Below, piece after piece: positions 21,642 to 30,191 of a stretch of DNA of 64,000 bases (the stretch's first letter is position 1; each line of letters starts with the position of its first letter). A program made the translations under genes and the position numbers. Location: the NCBI GenBank assembly GCA_024233935.1, contig JACKOY010000002.1:186001-250000 (forward strand), written 5' to 3'. The DNA is from Spirochaetales bacterium (GTDB lineage Bacteria > Spirochaetota > Leptospiria > Leptospirales > Leptonemataceae). The notes beneath the pieces are model-generated. The model made no database searches. It was given only the letters and a program-made list of their open reading frames with translations, and was not told the DNA's origin.

Positions 21642-22127
21642 TCAACGAAAACGTAAAGCCCGCAGGCCGTGTTCTATGTAGTCGTCGAAGCTGTCTTTGA
21701 AATGCTCCAGCCGGTCCGTGTTCTTGCGAAAGATCTGAAAGGCAAGCGGCATCATCAGGACCAGGATCAGCACGCCGTACAGGGCGAACATAGACGCTAT
21801 CCAGCCAGATCCCAGGCCCGGCAGATTTCTGAAACTATGTGCGAGAAAGAGCGGGGCAACACCGAGCAAAAGTGTAGCCGCCAGAATATGCCACACCCGG
21901 TAAGCTGGTTGATACAGGGCGCCAAAAACCATGCTGCGCAGGCGACCGGGCACCGGCCGTGTGGCCAGCCGCGTAATGCCGTCTTCTATACGTCGGGCCA
22001 GCTCGTATTCCGCTCGTATTGCGGGTTCTTTCTGGATCAAAGCCCGGGTCGTCCCGGAAAGGTCCGATGTGTTCGTGTAGATTTCGCGCATTGCCATCGC
22101 GCGCGGGTCTGACGTGTTGTTCTTCAT
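21642..22127 (-). CDS. Two-helix membrane protein, possible anti-sigma factor
   Basis: This 161-residue protein has a soluble N-terminal part of about 75 residues (TRALIQKEPAIRAEYELARRIEDGITRL, anti-sigma-like in character), two membrane helices (about 78-98 and 106-130) and a charged C-terminal tail. It starts 16 nt after the ECF sigma gene. Position and topology suggest an anti-sigma factor that holds the sigma factor at the membrane. No zinc-binding HxxxCxxC motif is present, so it is not a classic ZAS protein. The role is inferred from context. Confidence 0.6.
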   Translation of the reverse strand: MKNNTSDPRAMAMREIYTNTSDLSGTTRALIQKEPAIRAEYELARRIEDGITRLATRPVPGRLRSMVFGALYQPAYRVWHILAATLLLGVAPLFLAHSFRNLPGLGSGWIASMFALYGVLILVLMMPLAFQIFRKNTDRLEHFKDSFDDYIEHGLRALRFR

Positions 22128-22143
22128 GCTGTTCCTCGTTCGC

Positions 22144-22698
22144 CTATTCCATTTCTTCGGAGAGATCGTACTTGCGCAGGCGATCGCGCAGCATGACTTT
22201 CGCCCGGTAGATGTAAGATTTCAGGGTGCCTTCGGCCATGCCCAATTTTTCAGATATGTCCCGATAAGGCATGTGCTCGTAGTAGTGCAGAACCAGGGGC
22301 AGGCGATACAGTTCCGGAAGCTCCTGAAGCTCGCGCTGCATGGTTTTTTCCAGCTCGGCCTGGTGGAGTAGATTCTCGACCGCGCGGTCGGGCTGGTTTT
22401 CGTCCGGAGCCTGAAGTTCGGCTTCGAAGAACTCCGGTTCCTGGGACACCGACTTCAGGCGCTTTTCCTTCTTAATACGATTCAACCCGAGGTTCATGGC
22501 CAGGCTGTAGAGCCAGGTCGAGGCTTTGGATCGGCCTTCGAATTTGTGCAGGTTTCGATAGGCCTGCAGATATACGTCCTGCGCGAAGTCGAGCGCGTCA
22601 TCCTCTCGATTCCGAAAAAGCCGCATGCCCAGGTTGAAAATCATTGCCTGGGTCTCCTCAAAAAGCTGTTCGAATTCCTTCTCATGTAATTCATCCAC
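22144..22698 (-). CDS. ECF-type RNA polymerase sigma factor
   Basis: This 184-residue sigma factor has region 2 (about 20-90, with DDALDFAQDVYLQAYRNLHKFEG and STWLYSLAMNLGLNRIKKEKR) and region 4 (about 120-175, with ELPELYRLPLVLHYYEHMPYRDISEKLGMAEGTLKSYIYRAK). There is no region 3, as expected for ECF factors. It would direct RNA polymerase to its own regulon, probably including this operon. The downstream gene (16 nt) is the likely anti-sigma factor. The inducing signal cannot be read from the sequence. Confidence 0.92.
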   Translation of the reverse strand: MDELHEKEFEQLFEETQAMIFNLGMRLFRNREDDALDFAQDVYLQAYRNLHKFEGRSKASTWLYSLAMNLGLNRIKKEKRLKSVSQEPEFFEAELQAPDENQPDRAVENLLHQAELEKTMQRELQELPELYRLPLVLHYYEHMPYRDISEKLGMAEGTLKSYIYRAKVMLRDRLRKYDLSEEME

Positions 22699-22703
22699 AG
22701 GGC

Positions 22704-23114
22704 CTACTCTTTCGTCCGCGAGGCGCCGTAGAAAACCAAAAGCCCGATGCCCGTGAACATGGGAATCAGACCGCCCAGCAGGGCATAGGAAATCCCCTCG
22801 ACAGCGAGAAAGAGAAAGGTGAGCGGAAGACCGACCGCAATACTCAGAAGACCGATCAGGAGTGAAAACATGCGCAACGTTCGCACGGTGGTGTGGGTAT
22901 ACTGGTTGGTCCGAATCAACTCTCGTTTGAGCCGATAGTTCCAGAAAAGAAAGAAAAACACCAGCGTGGCTCCGAATACAATGCCCAGCATCGGCACCAG
23001 GCTCAGCATGATCTGGGCAGCGGCCGTGCTTCCCGAGGGTCCCGCCTCAAGGAGCCCGATAATTTGATTCAGGGCCACCAGCAGGTCGGCATTTGTCACC
23101 GTTCCGTCGGTCAT
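22704..23114 (-). CDS. Small integral membrane protein ahead of the ECF sigma factor
   Basis: This 136-residue protein of unknown family has three hydrophobic helices (about 36-60, 78-100 and 105-128) and short polar ends. It begins the unit with the ECF sigma factor, which starts 5 nt after its stop. It is probably co-transcribed and could be a second membrane regulator or envelope sensor. I see no catalytic motif. Confidence 0.75.
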   Translation of the reverse strand: MTDGTVTNADLLVALNQIIGLLEAGPSGSTAAAQIMLSLVPMLGIVFGATLVFFFLFWNYRLKRELIRTNQYTHTTVRTLRMFSLLIGLLSIAVGLPLTFLFLAVEGISYALLGGLIPMFTGIGLLVFYGASRTKE

Positions 23115-23198
23115 AGTCGATCAGAACTCCGTTATGGGGTCTGAGTTGCAACTTTTCCAGTCATTTTAAGGGAAGGCTGGCTTCCGCGATGGGGGTTT

Positions 23199-24464
23199 TC
23201 AAAGCCGTACCGTAAGGCCGTCGGCCAGGGTGCTCCGGTAGGCCCGCAGGGCAGGACCCAGGCCCAGAAGAAAACCCGCTACCAGCACCGCCCCCAGGTA
23301 GAGCAGCTCTCCGGTGCCCGGGGCCCGGATCGGCAGATAGATGCCGCTAAAGGTTTCGATGATCGGCTGAAGCAAAACCAAAAGGCCATAAAGCAAAATC
23401 AGGCCCAGAAGGGCGCCCAGAAAAGCCAATAGCACCGATTCGAGCACAAACAGCACGACGATTTGCGAGGGGCTGGCGCCCACCGCGCGCAGGATGGCCA
23501 TCTCTCGTCGTCGCTCGTTCAGGGAACTGTAAATGGACATGAGCATGCCCACGAAGCCCACGAGCACCACCATGGCGCTCACAATGAGGAGCGCCCCCTC
23601 GGCATAACCGATTCCGCGCCACATCTCACTCAGGGCCACCCCGGGAATGATGGCCAGAAGCGCTTCGTTCGAATCGGTGTTGATCTGGCGCTGGAGGCGC
23701 AGGGTAAGTCCGCGGGATTTCATGCCGACCAGAAATGCGGAGATCTGGCTGATGTGCAGATCCTCCGGACGAATCCGGTCTACCGGCACGGCCTGGCCGG
23801 GCAGGGGGGGACCGCCGCTTTCCCAGCCCAGGTGTACCGCCTCCATGCCGGCCAGGGAAATGAACAACGAGCGATCGACCGGGGTCGAGGTCCGTTCGAG
23901 GATGCCGGAAACACGAAAGGGTTTGTCGTCGTGGCGCAGAAAATCCGTGTCCGTAATTCCGTGCGCAATCACAACCGCATCACCGAGGGAGTAGCCCAGG
24001 GATTCGGCCACTTCGCTGCCCAGCACCACGTCGAACACACCGCCGCCGGCTTCACCGTCGGCAAAACGGATTTCCCGATCGCGTCGAAAGCGAAAGTGCC
24101 GGTAAAAATTTTCGTTCGTGGCCACGACTCGATAACCGCGGTGACTGTCTCCCAGACTGATCGGGATGGTCCACTCCACGGAGGGGTCCTCGCTGTAGCG
24201 CTGAAAGGAGGCGTAGCTCACATTTGCGGTCGGAGAGCCGATGTGAAAGACCGTATACAATAACAATTGAACCGGACCGCTTCGAGCGCCCACGATCAAG
24301 TCGGTCTGACTGATGGTGCCCTGGAAACTTTCGCGGGCGCTCTGGCGCACCATTTCCACGCCGATCAGAAGGCAAACACTGAGGGCAATCGAAAGCAGAG
24401 TCAGGACCGTCGTGAGCAGGCGGTTGCGCAGAGACTTAATGGCAAGTTCCAGAAGCACCATCAT
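23199..24464 (-). CDS. FtsX/MacB-type ABC transporter permease of the zrg-like cluster
   Basis: This 421-residue permease has one N-terminal helix (IKSLRNRLLTTVLTLLSIALSVCLLIGV), a large extracytoplasmic domain (about 45-260) and three C-terminal helices of the FtsX fold, with the NERRREMAILRAVGASPSQI coupling segment. It overlaps the ATPase gene by 4 nt. FtsX-type permeases often work in mechanotransmission or lipoprotein/metal handling rather than simple channel transport. The upstream DUF2796 and DUF3299 genes suggest a link to zinc. Confidence 0.88.
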   Translation of the reverse strand: MMVLLELAIKSLRNRLLTTVLTLLSIALSVCLLIGVEMVRQSARESFQGTISQTDLIVGARSGPVQLLLYTVFHIGSPTANVSYASFQRYSEDPSVEWTIPISLGDSHRGYRVVATNENFYRHFRFRRDREIRFADGEAGGGVFDVVLGSEVAESLGYSLGDAVVIAHGITDTDFLRHDDKPFRVSGILERTSTPVDRSLFISLAGMEAVHLGWESGGPPLPGQAVPVDRIRPEDLHISQISAFLVGMKSRGLTLRLQRQINTDSNEALLAIIPGVALSEMWRGIGYAEGALLIVSAMVVLVGFVGMLMSIYSSLNERRREMAILRAVGASPSQIVVLFVLESVLLAFLGALLGLILLYGLLVLLQPIIETFSGIYLPIRAPGTGELLYLGAVLVAGFLLGLGPALRAYRSTLADGLTVRL

Positions 24465-25159
24465 GCTGCTCCGGCCTGCGTCGCCCGGTTGGCCTCCGGA
24501 AGCGAGATTTCGCGGTCAAAAAGGCGTCCCAGGGTCCGGTCGTGACTGACAAAAAGAACCGTTGAGCCATCTCGCTGGCAGTTTTCGAAGAGCAGCCGCA
24601 AGAAGCGTTCGCGCCGATCCTGGTCCAGAGCCGAAGTGGGCTCATCGGCGATCACGATTTCGGGCGCACCAATCAGGGCGCGGGCGGCAGCAACCCGCTG
24701 TTGCTGACCCACGCTGAGACTGGTCACGCGCTTCTCAATCAGTTCGCCAATCTCCAGGTGAGTTGCGATTTCTCGCGCCGCGTCTTCGGCGGCCTTTTGA
24801 CCCAATCGATCACGGCGGGCTGGATTGAGTCGACAGGGCAGCACGATGTTTTCCATCACGGACAGATAGGGAATCAGGTTGAACATCTGAAAGATGTAGC
24901 CCATGTGACTGCCGCGGAAGTGGTCCTTTTCGGCGCCGCTCAGGGAAGCCAGGTCCCTTTCCAGAATCTGTATCTGCCCGCGGTAACCCGACAGCACGCC
25001 GGCGATCAGGCCCAGCAGCGTGGTTTTACCGCTACCGCTCGGTCCGTGTAAGAAAACCCGCTCGCCCCTGGCAACATCAAGACTCTCGATATCGAGTACC
25101 GGGTCGGACTCCCCGTACGCAAACATCAGATTACGGATGCTGAGAGCCTGGTCTGGCAT
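24461..25159 (-). CDS. ABC transporter ATP-binding protein of the zrg-like cluster
   Basis: This 232-residue LolD/MacB-type ATPase has Walker A GPSGSGKTT, Q-loop FQMFNLIPYL, an unusual signature SLSVGQQQR, Walker B VIADEPTSALD and H-loop VSHD. The ATG at 25159 follows the DUF2796 stop by a single nucleotide; an in-frame GTG at 25210 would overlap that gene. It energises the FtsX-type permease encoded next. The signature has LSVGQQQ in place of the usual LSGGQ, a moderate change in the family. Confidence 0.88.
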   Translation of the reverse strand: MPDQALSIRNLMFAYGESDPVLDIESLDVARGERVFLHGPSGSGKTTLLGLIAGVLSGYRGQIQILERDLASLSGAEKDHFRGSHMGYIFQMFNLIPYLSVMENIVLPCRLNPARRDRLGQKAAEDAAREIATHLEIGELIEKRVTSLSVGQQQRVAAARALIGAPEIVIADEPTSALDQDRRERFLRLLFENCQRDGSTVLFVSHDRTLGRLFDREISLPEANRATQAGAA

Positions 25160-25160
25160 G

Positions 25161-25730
25161 TCAGAGTTCGATTTCGCCCCGGCCTTCAAAGTCGAAACCA
25201 CGTTGCTCACGACTGCCGAGCAGCTGAACGTTTACAGTCTCGATTCTTGTGAAGTGTTCCGTCAGGGCGATCGCCAGGGTCTTGCCTTCCAGCACACCCT
25301 GGCATTGCACAGCGTAGATGCCGTGTACTTCCCGATGTTCGCCGCTGTGCTCTGCGTGCTCTGCGGATGTTTCGTTTTCGTGGTCGTGGTCATCGGCCGC
25401 CGGCATTTCGACGACGACTTCATGCTGGCTCACCTGGCAGTGGCTATCCGCCGGAAAAATGAAAAGATCAGTGAATTGATCACGTAGTTTACTGAGTGCT
25501 GCATCCTGAGCGGCCTGCTCTTCGGGGTTGGTCGGTTCGTGTTCGAAACCGTAGAAACTTTCCGCCGGTCCGCGCAGGTCTACCGTCAGATCGGACGGAC
25601 CGTCGACTGCAATAAACACGGTGACTACGCCATGCTGATGGGCCCCTTCATAGTGGTGGTGAGTATCACAGACCGCAAAGAGGCCCGCAGTCAGGAAAAA
25701 CGCAAGTCCCGTTCGCAAGTGGTATGACAT
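25161..25730 (-). CDS. DUF2796 (ZrgA-like) histidine-rich exported protein
   Basis: This 189-residue protein has a signal peptide (about 1-22) and two His-rich segments, THHHYEGAHQH near residues 23-33 and DDHDHENETSAEHAEHSGEHREVH near 112-135. The DUF2796 core (GVVTVFIAVDGPSDLTVDLRGPAESFYGFEHEP, then the C-terminal FDFEGRGEIEL) is clear. DUF2796 includes the zinc-regulated protein ZrgA of Vibrio/Shewanella. The His clusters would bind Zn2+ in the periplasm and hand it to the ABC system encoded immediately downstream. Regulation by zinc is inferred from the family. Confidence 0.82.
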   Translation of the reverse strand: MSYHLRTGLAFFLTAGLFAVCDTHHHYEGAHQHGVVTVFIAVDGPSDLTVDLRGPAESFYGFEHEPTNPEEQAAQDAALSKLRDQFTDLFIFPADSHCQVSQHEVVVEMPAADDHDHENETSAEHAEHSGEHREVHGIYAVQCQGVLEGKTLAIALTEHFTRIETVNVQLLGSREQRGFDFEGRGEIEL

Positions 25731-25769
25731 TGTTGTCTCCGATGCCCGAATTATGGGCGCAGGTTTGCC

Positions 25770-25798
25770 TTTGTATCAAACGCTCATCGGCATGTCAG
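25770..25798 (-). promoter_or_regulatory. Candidate promoter of the DUF2796-ABC unit with overlapping palindrome
   Basis: On the minus strand CTGACA (25798-25793) and TACAAA (25775-25770) are 17 nt apart. The -10 overlaps a short palindrome TTTG-TAT-CAAA (25770-25780), which could be an operator half-site. The leader would be about 35 nt. It does not match the usual Zur box closely. A second -35-like TTGACA lies at 25819-25814 with no good -10. Confidence 0.35.
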
Positions 25799-25851
25799 CA
25801 GGCGGGCCGTCCTTGTCAAGAGTAACAGGAATATTCTTAGTTAGGGGTGGG

Positions 25852-26418
25852 CTACTCGTAGGTGCCGGTGTAGGGTTCGGTGCGTTCGCCACTCAATACA
25901 TACGAAGCCTCGGCGTAAATGTTCGCCCGATTTTCTATGCGCAGACGACCGTAAACCCAGATGGGGGCGTAGTAGGCAACTTCCGCGCGGCTCCCGCCGG
26001 CCATAATCACGTGCACAATCTGATTGGGCGGGGGAGCCGGCACGTGAATGCAGGCCTGGGGATAAGGCACGAGCAAAAACTCGGTAACCGAGTATAACTC
26101 ATCTTCCAGTGGCACCATGAAGCCGCCGATTCGCACTCGCTTGCCGTTCATGGGCGCCATGGGTCCCGCGTTGCCGGTCTGGTAGTTCAGCTGCGCCAGA
26201 TTCTCCCAGCGCAGTGTGGTGACACCGTCTTCGGCCTGCAATTCCGCCGCCGTTCTCGGGGCGGGAACCACTGCCGTGCCTTCGTCGATGGGACCCGTGA
26301 AGCGCTCATCCGGCCCGGATGGCAGGTAGAGGTAGGGGATGATGGCCAGAATGCCGGCTATGGCAACGGTCCAGAGTATGGTGCGAAACGACAATTTCAC
26401 AAGAGTGATTCCGAACAT
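25852..26418 (-). CDS. DUF3299 membrane-anchored protein
   Basis: This 188-residue protein has one N-terminal membrane helix (about 10-30) and the DUF3299 domain: NGKRVRIGGFMVPLE, then EFLLVPYPQACIHVPAPPPNQIVHV with a Cys and His that could bind metal. DUF3299 genes accompany DUF2796 and an ABC transporter in zinc-regulated clusters of gamma-proteobacteria, and the same set is present here. It probably lies on the periplasmic face. It precedes the DUF2796 gene by 121 nt, a gap that contains a separate promoter candidate. Confidence 0.82.
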   Translation of the reverse strand: MFGITLVKLSFRTILWTVAIAGILAIIPYLYLPSGPDERFTGPIDEGTAVVPAPRTAAELQAEDGVTTLRWENLAQLNYQTGNAGPMAPMNGKRVRIGGFMVPLEDELYSVTEFLLVPYPQACIHVPAPPPNQIVHVIMAGGSRAEVAYYAPIWVYGRLRIENRANIYAEASYVLSGERTEPYTGTYE

Positions 26419-26496
26419 GGCGTGGGCTCCGCCGTTCAGCGGCTACCTTCCGTGGCGTCGCTGGCAGGTCGCTGCCAGGTCAAGTGGAAAACCGGC

Positions 26497-27399
26497 CTAC
26501 TTTTGAAACGACTGCAACACTTCATCCATATCGGCCAGATTGAGCGGTAGAATGACCCGCGTATCCTTGCTTGCCAGACCGTTCAGGCGGTGCAGGTAAT
26601 CTTCCGACAGGTTCAGGCGCATCGCCTCAAGTCCCCCGGGAGCCTGCAGAGAGCCCGCGATCTTTTCCAGCCCCGCAGCGGTTGCCCGGGCGACGGCCAG
26701 GATCTCCTGGGCGCGACCTTCGGCCTCGTTGATGACTTTCTGGCGTTCCCCTTCGGACCAGTTGATCATCTCCTGCTTTACACCCATAGAGCGGTTGATC
26801 TGGGAAGTCATGTCGCCTTCGCTGAGGGCCACGACCGCGCGCTTCTCACGTTCCGCGGCCATTTGCTTTTCCATGGCCACCAGGATTTCTTTGGAAGGCG
26901 TGATGTTTTGAATCTCGTAGCGTTTGATGTCGACCCCCCAGGTTTCGGCGGCCTCGTCGACGATCTGCACGATCTTCTTGTTTATGGAATTGCGTTCCTC
27001 GAAAGTCTTGTCCAGGTCCAGGTCTCCGAAGGCCGCGCGCATCGTTGTTTGCGCGAGCTGAATCACAGCGTAGCGATAGTCGCTTACGTTGTAGGCGCCC
27101 TTGTACGAGTCTTTGATCTTCATGTAGACAATGCCATCGACCCGAATCTGCACGTTGTCCCGGGTGATGCACACCTGAGCCGGAACGTCAATCGCCTCTT
27201 CTTTGAGCGTGAGTCGGTAGGCAACGCGATCGAAAAAAGGAAGCAGGGTGTGAAATCCCGCGCCCAGGGTCCGGTGGTACTTGCCCAGGCGTTCGACGAT
27301 CACTTCTTCCTGGGCGGGCACAATCTGAATCGCCCGCAAGAACTTGTAGGCGATGTACAGAAATGCCAGTGAATAGAAAATCGTTCCGAATATTGCCAT
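26497..27399 (-). CDS. SPFH/Band 7 protein, QmcA/stomatin-like (second of two)
   Basis: This 300-residue protein has an N-terminal helix (about 3-24), an SPFH domain (VPAQEEVIVERLGKYHRTL through about 190) and a long coiled coil (EREKRAVVALSEGDMTSQINRS onward). Such proteins form ring-shaped scaffolds in the inner membrane, often with NfeD partners or FtsH protease. Its start overlaps the stop of the first SPFH gene in TAATG, showing translational coupling. The pair shares roughly the same layout and probably arose by duplication. Confidence 0.88.
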   Translation of the reverse strand: MAIFGTIFYSLAFLYIAYKFLRAIQIVPAQEEVIVERLGKYHRTLGAGFHTLLPFFDRVAYRLTLKEEAIDVPAQVCITRDNVQIRVDGIVYMKIKDSYKGAYNVSDYRYAVIQLAQTTMRAAFGDLDLDKTFEERNSINKKIVQIVDEAAETWGVDIKRYEIQNITPSKEILVAMEKQMAAEREKRAVVALSEGDMTSQINRSMGVKQEMINWSEGERQKVINEAEGRAQEILAVARATAAGLEKIAGSLQAPGGLEAMRLNLSEDYLHRLNGLASKDTRVILPLNLADMDEVLQSFQK

Positions 27400-28337
27400 T
27401 AGCTTTTACCCCGGTTGCGAAAGCCTTCGACCATTGTGGAGAAGCCTTCAAAGGCGCCTTCGATATTTGCCAGACTGATTGGCACGACGGACGTATCCGA
27501 TGCCTGGATGACTTCGCCAAAACGCCGGATGAATTGCTGGGCAATGCGCAACCGCACGGCGTCCTGCCCGCCGGGCTTGCTGATTGCAGCCGCCACCATG
27601 CGTAACGATTCTGCTGTGGCTTCGGCTATGACTTCGATCTGGCGCGCCTGGCCTTCGGCTTCGTTGATCACACGTTGCTTCTCACCTTCGGACTTGTTGA
27701 CCAGTTCTGCTTTTTGCCCGCGCGAGCGATTGATTGTGGATTCCCGTTCGCCTTCTGAGTGCAGGATGTCCGCGCGCTTTTCGCGCTCCGCTTTCATCTG
27801 CTGCTCCATGGCATTGATCACGGTGGCCGGGGGGATGATATTCTTGATTTCGTAGCGCGTAACTTTGACACCCCAGGGGTCGCTGGCGGCGTCCACGCCT
27901 TCGACAACGCTATCGTTTATCTTGTCCCGCTCTTTGAAAGTCATGTCGAGCGGCATCTTACCAATTTCAGAACGCATGGATGTTTGCGCCAGCTGGCTGG
28001 ATGCATATCGGTAGTCATTGATTCCGTAGCTGGCGTCGTGAGCGTTCAGTACTTTGAGATAGAGGATTCCATCGACCTCGACCTGGACATTGTCCTGGGT
28101 GATACACACCTGGGGCGGCACATCGATGACTTCTTCTTTAAGAGTATGACGGTAGGCGATGCGATCCACGAAGGGAATGAGAAAGTGAAAACCAGCTTCC
28201 AGAGTACCGTTATATTTTCCCAGGCGCTCTTTAATGTAGGCCGCGCGGTTGGGAACAATCACGAAGGTCTTCAGAACGAAGATCAGAAGAACCAGAATAA
28301 TCAGTGCGGAATAACCGAGTAAGTCTCCCAAGGTCAT
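27399..28337 (-). CDS. SPFH/Band 7 protein, QmcA/stomatin-like (first of two)
   Basis: This 312-residue protein has a membrane helix (about 9-30), the SPFH domain (VPNRAAYIKERLGKYNGTLEAGFHFLIPF) and a C-terminal coiled coil with repeated SEGE motifs. It lies 50 nt downstream of nfeD, the usual partner, and is coupled to the second SPFH gene. Two tandem SPFH genes suggest a hetero-oligomeric membrane ring, as for HflK/HflC, although these sequences look QmcA-like. The partner protease is not in the window. Confidence 0.88.
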   Translation of the reverse strand: MTLGDLLGYSALIILVLLIFVLKTFVIVPNRAAYIKERLGKYNGTLEAGFHFLIPFVDRIAYRHTLKEEVIDVPPQVCITQDNVQVEVDGILYLKVLNAHDASYGINDYRYASSQLAQTSMRSEIGKMPLDMTFKERDKINDSVVEGVDAASDPWGVKVTRYEIKNIIPPATVINAMEQQMKAEREKRADILHSEGERESTINRSRGQKAELVNKSEGEKQRVINEAEGQARQIEVIAEATAESLRMVAAAISKPGGQDAVRLRIAQQFIRRFGEVIQASDTSVVPISLANIEGAFEGFSTMVEGFRNRGKS

Positions 28338-28387
28338 GCTCCAGAGGCGAGAACTTGCCGTTGGCCAGTCGGCGGCATCAAGGCCTT

Positions 28388-28873
28388 TCAGGTGCTTTGC
28401 GAATCGCTCAGTTCGTCGGCACGTGCCGCGACAACGTGCAGGAGCAAATTGCTCCGTCCAGTAATTTTTGCGTGAGACCCGACCGCAAGACTGCCGGACG
28501 CCGCTTTTGCCTTCCAGGAAGTGCCCTGGTAGCGCACGCGCCCTTCTTCGTTGTCGGAATGGACTTCGCGAATAACTTCGACGATCGTCCCTATAAGTAT
28601 GTTTTCTTCGTCACCGGGTTCGTACTTTTCAAGAGACGGAAACCAGCGCTTGATTTGTCCACGAAAGGCGAGCACCAGCAGGGTCGAAGTGACCGCCCAG
28701 AAAAGCAGGGCCATGGGCAGATCGACCAGCAGCGCCATCATTACGGCCAGGCCGGTCAGGATAGCGCCCACTCCAAAAAAGACAACAATGGCGCCCGGCA
28801 CAAAGAATTCGGCCACGACCAGGCCAATGCCAAAGACGATCCACGCCAATCCCATACTCAAATTTGATTCCAT
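28388..28873 (-). CDS. NfeD-family membrane protein
   Basis: This 161-residue protein has the short NfeD layout: three to four helices in the first 90 residues (GLAWIVFGIGLVVAEFFVPG) then an OB-fold domain (IGTIVEVIREV through LLLHV). The ATG at 28873 places the first helix at the usual distance; an upstream ATG at 28918 would add 15 unlikely residues. NfeD OB domains pair with SPFH proteins, and two of these follow directly. It heads the nfeD-SPFH-SPFH unit, divergent from the aldolase gene. Confidence 0.88.
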   Translation of the reverse strand: MESNLSMGLAWIVFGIGLVVAEFFVPGAIVVFFGVGAILTGLAVMMALLVDLPMALLFWAVTSTLLVLAFRGQIKRWFPSLEKYEPGDEENILIGTIVEVIREVHSDNEEGRVRYQGTSWKAKAASGSLAVGSHAKITGRSNLLLHVVAARADELSDSQST

Positions 28874-29037
28874 AAAGTGTGATTCCCTTTGCCCGTCCGA
28901 TCGGCGACCGAAGCCCATACGAGAAAGGTCAACCGGATTCGGCCGGCAAGGAATTTCCCTGTAAAGTTCTTGCCCGGGCGGGCCAAAAGCGCTCCCATGC
29001 CGGTCCCGAACAACTAACGCGTGGGGGTTAGCGGTCG

Positions 29038-30060
29038 ATGCACTATTCCAAAGAGCTTGAAGAGATGGCCCGTAAGCTGGTGGCGCCCGGTCGGGGCATT
29101 CTGGCCGCCGACGAGAGCACGGCCACGATCGGTAAACGCCTGCAGAAGATTGGCGTTCAAAATGAAGAGGAACATCGACGTGCCTACCGGGAGCTATTGT
29201 TTACGACTCCTGGCATTGGCGAGTTCATCAGCGGCGCTATCCTGTACGACGAAACCATTCGGCAGGCCGCCTCGGACGGAAAACCGTTCGTCGATGTGAT
29301 GAGCAAGGCCGGCATTGTCCCGGGCATCAAGGTGGATACCGGGGCCAAAGAGCTGGCCGGCAGCAGCAGCGAAAAAATTACCGAAGGCCTGGATGGTCTG
29401 CGCGAGCGCATCGCCGAATATTACAAGATTGGCGCGCGTTTTGCCAAGTGGCGCGCCGTAATCACGATTGGAGCGGGCATGCCTTCCGACTATTGCTTGA
29501 GAACCAACGCCCACGCCCTGGCGCGTTACGCGGCTCTCTGTCAGGAAGGGGGCCTGGTGCCGATTGTGGAGCCCGAGGTCCTGATGGACGGAGATCACAG
29601 CATTGAACGTTGCTACGAAGTGACCCATCGCACGCTCGGTCTGGTTTTCGAAGCGCTGGGCCAACAAGAGGTCGTTCTGGAAAACATGTTGCTCAAACCC
29701 AATATGGTTATTTCCGGCACGGCCTGTTCCGACCAGGCGGACGTGAGTCGGGTCGCCTTTGAAACCCTGCGCTGTTTCCGGCAGACCGTGCCGGCTGCGG
29801 TGCCGGGCATCGTCTTTCTGTCCGGGGGGCAATCGAATGAGAAGGCCACCGCCCACCTGAACGCGATGAATCAACTGGAAGGTCTGCCCTGGGAGCTCAG
29901 CTTCTCGTACGGCCGGGCGTTGCAGGCGGCGGCCCTTGAGGCCTGGAAAGGTCGCTCTGACCAGGTGCAGGCGGCCCAGAAGGCCCTGTATCATCGCGCA
30001 AAGATGAATAGTCTGGCCCGAAGCGGACGGTACTCGGACCAGCTTGAAAAGGCGGCCTGA
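29038..30060 (+). CDS. Class I fructose-bisphosphate aldolase
   Basis: This 340-residue aldolase of the animal-like class I family starts KELEEMARKLVAPGRGILAADEST and carries the Schiff-base lysine in NMLLKPNMV (Lys220), with VPIVEPEVL before it and SFSYGRALQ near the end. It cleaves fructose 1,6-bisphosphate to the triose phosphates in glycolysis and gluconeogenesis without a metal. Length is slightly under the 360 residues of eukaryotic homologues, missing only the C-terminal tail. It stands alone, divergent from nfeD and convergent with the 187-residue gene. Confidence 0.95.
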   Translation: MHYSKELEEMARKLVAPGRGILAADESTATIGKRLQKIGVQNEEEHRRAYRELLFTTPGIGEFISGAILYDETIRQAASDGKPFVDVMSKAGIVPGIKVDTGAKELAGSSSEKITEGLDGLRERIAEYYKIGARFAKWRAVITIGAGMPSDYCLRTNAHALARYAALCQEGGLVPIVEPEVLMDGDHSIERCYEVTHRTLGLVFEALGQQEVVLENMLLKPNMVISGTACSDQADVSRVAFETLRCFRQTVPAAVPGIVFLSGGQSNEKATAHLNAMNQLEGLPWELSFSYGRALQAAALEAWKGRSDQVQAAQKALYHRAKMNSLARSGRYSDQLEKAA

Positions 30061-30191
30061 GAGCAAAGATCGTCGAACGGCCGGTTGCGCAAGCCACGGC
30101 GGCGAAATCGGCGCGGCGACCTGCGGCTGGAGTTTTCTTCGGCGCGCGTAATCTTCTCTGATCAGGGTGGCGAGTCGGAACGGCAGTGTAG

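Noticed and set aside
23115..23198. ECF-type autoregulated promoter before the sigma operon
   Set aside because: GGAAAAGTT and a 10-bp palindrome AGTTGCAACT occur on the minus strand, but no -10 at proper spacing is convincing, so I did not call it.
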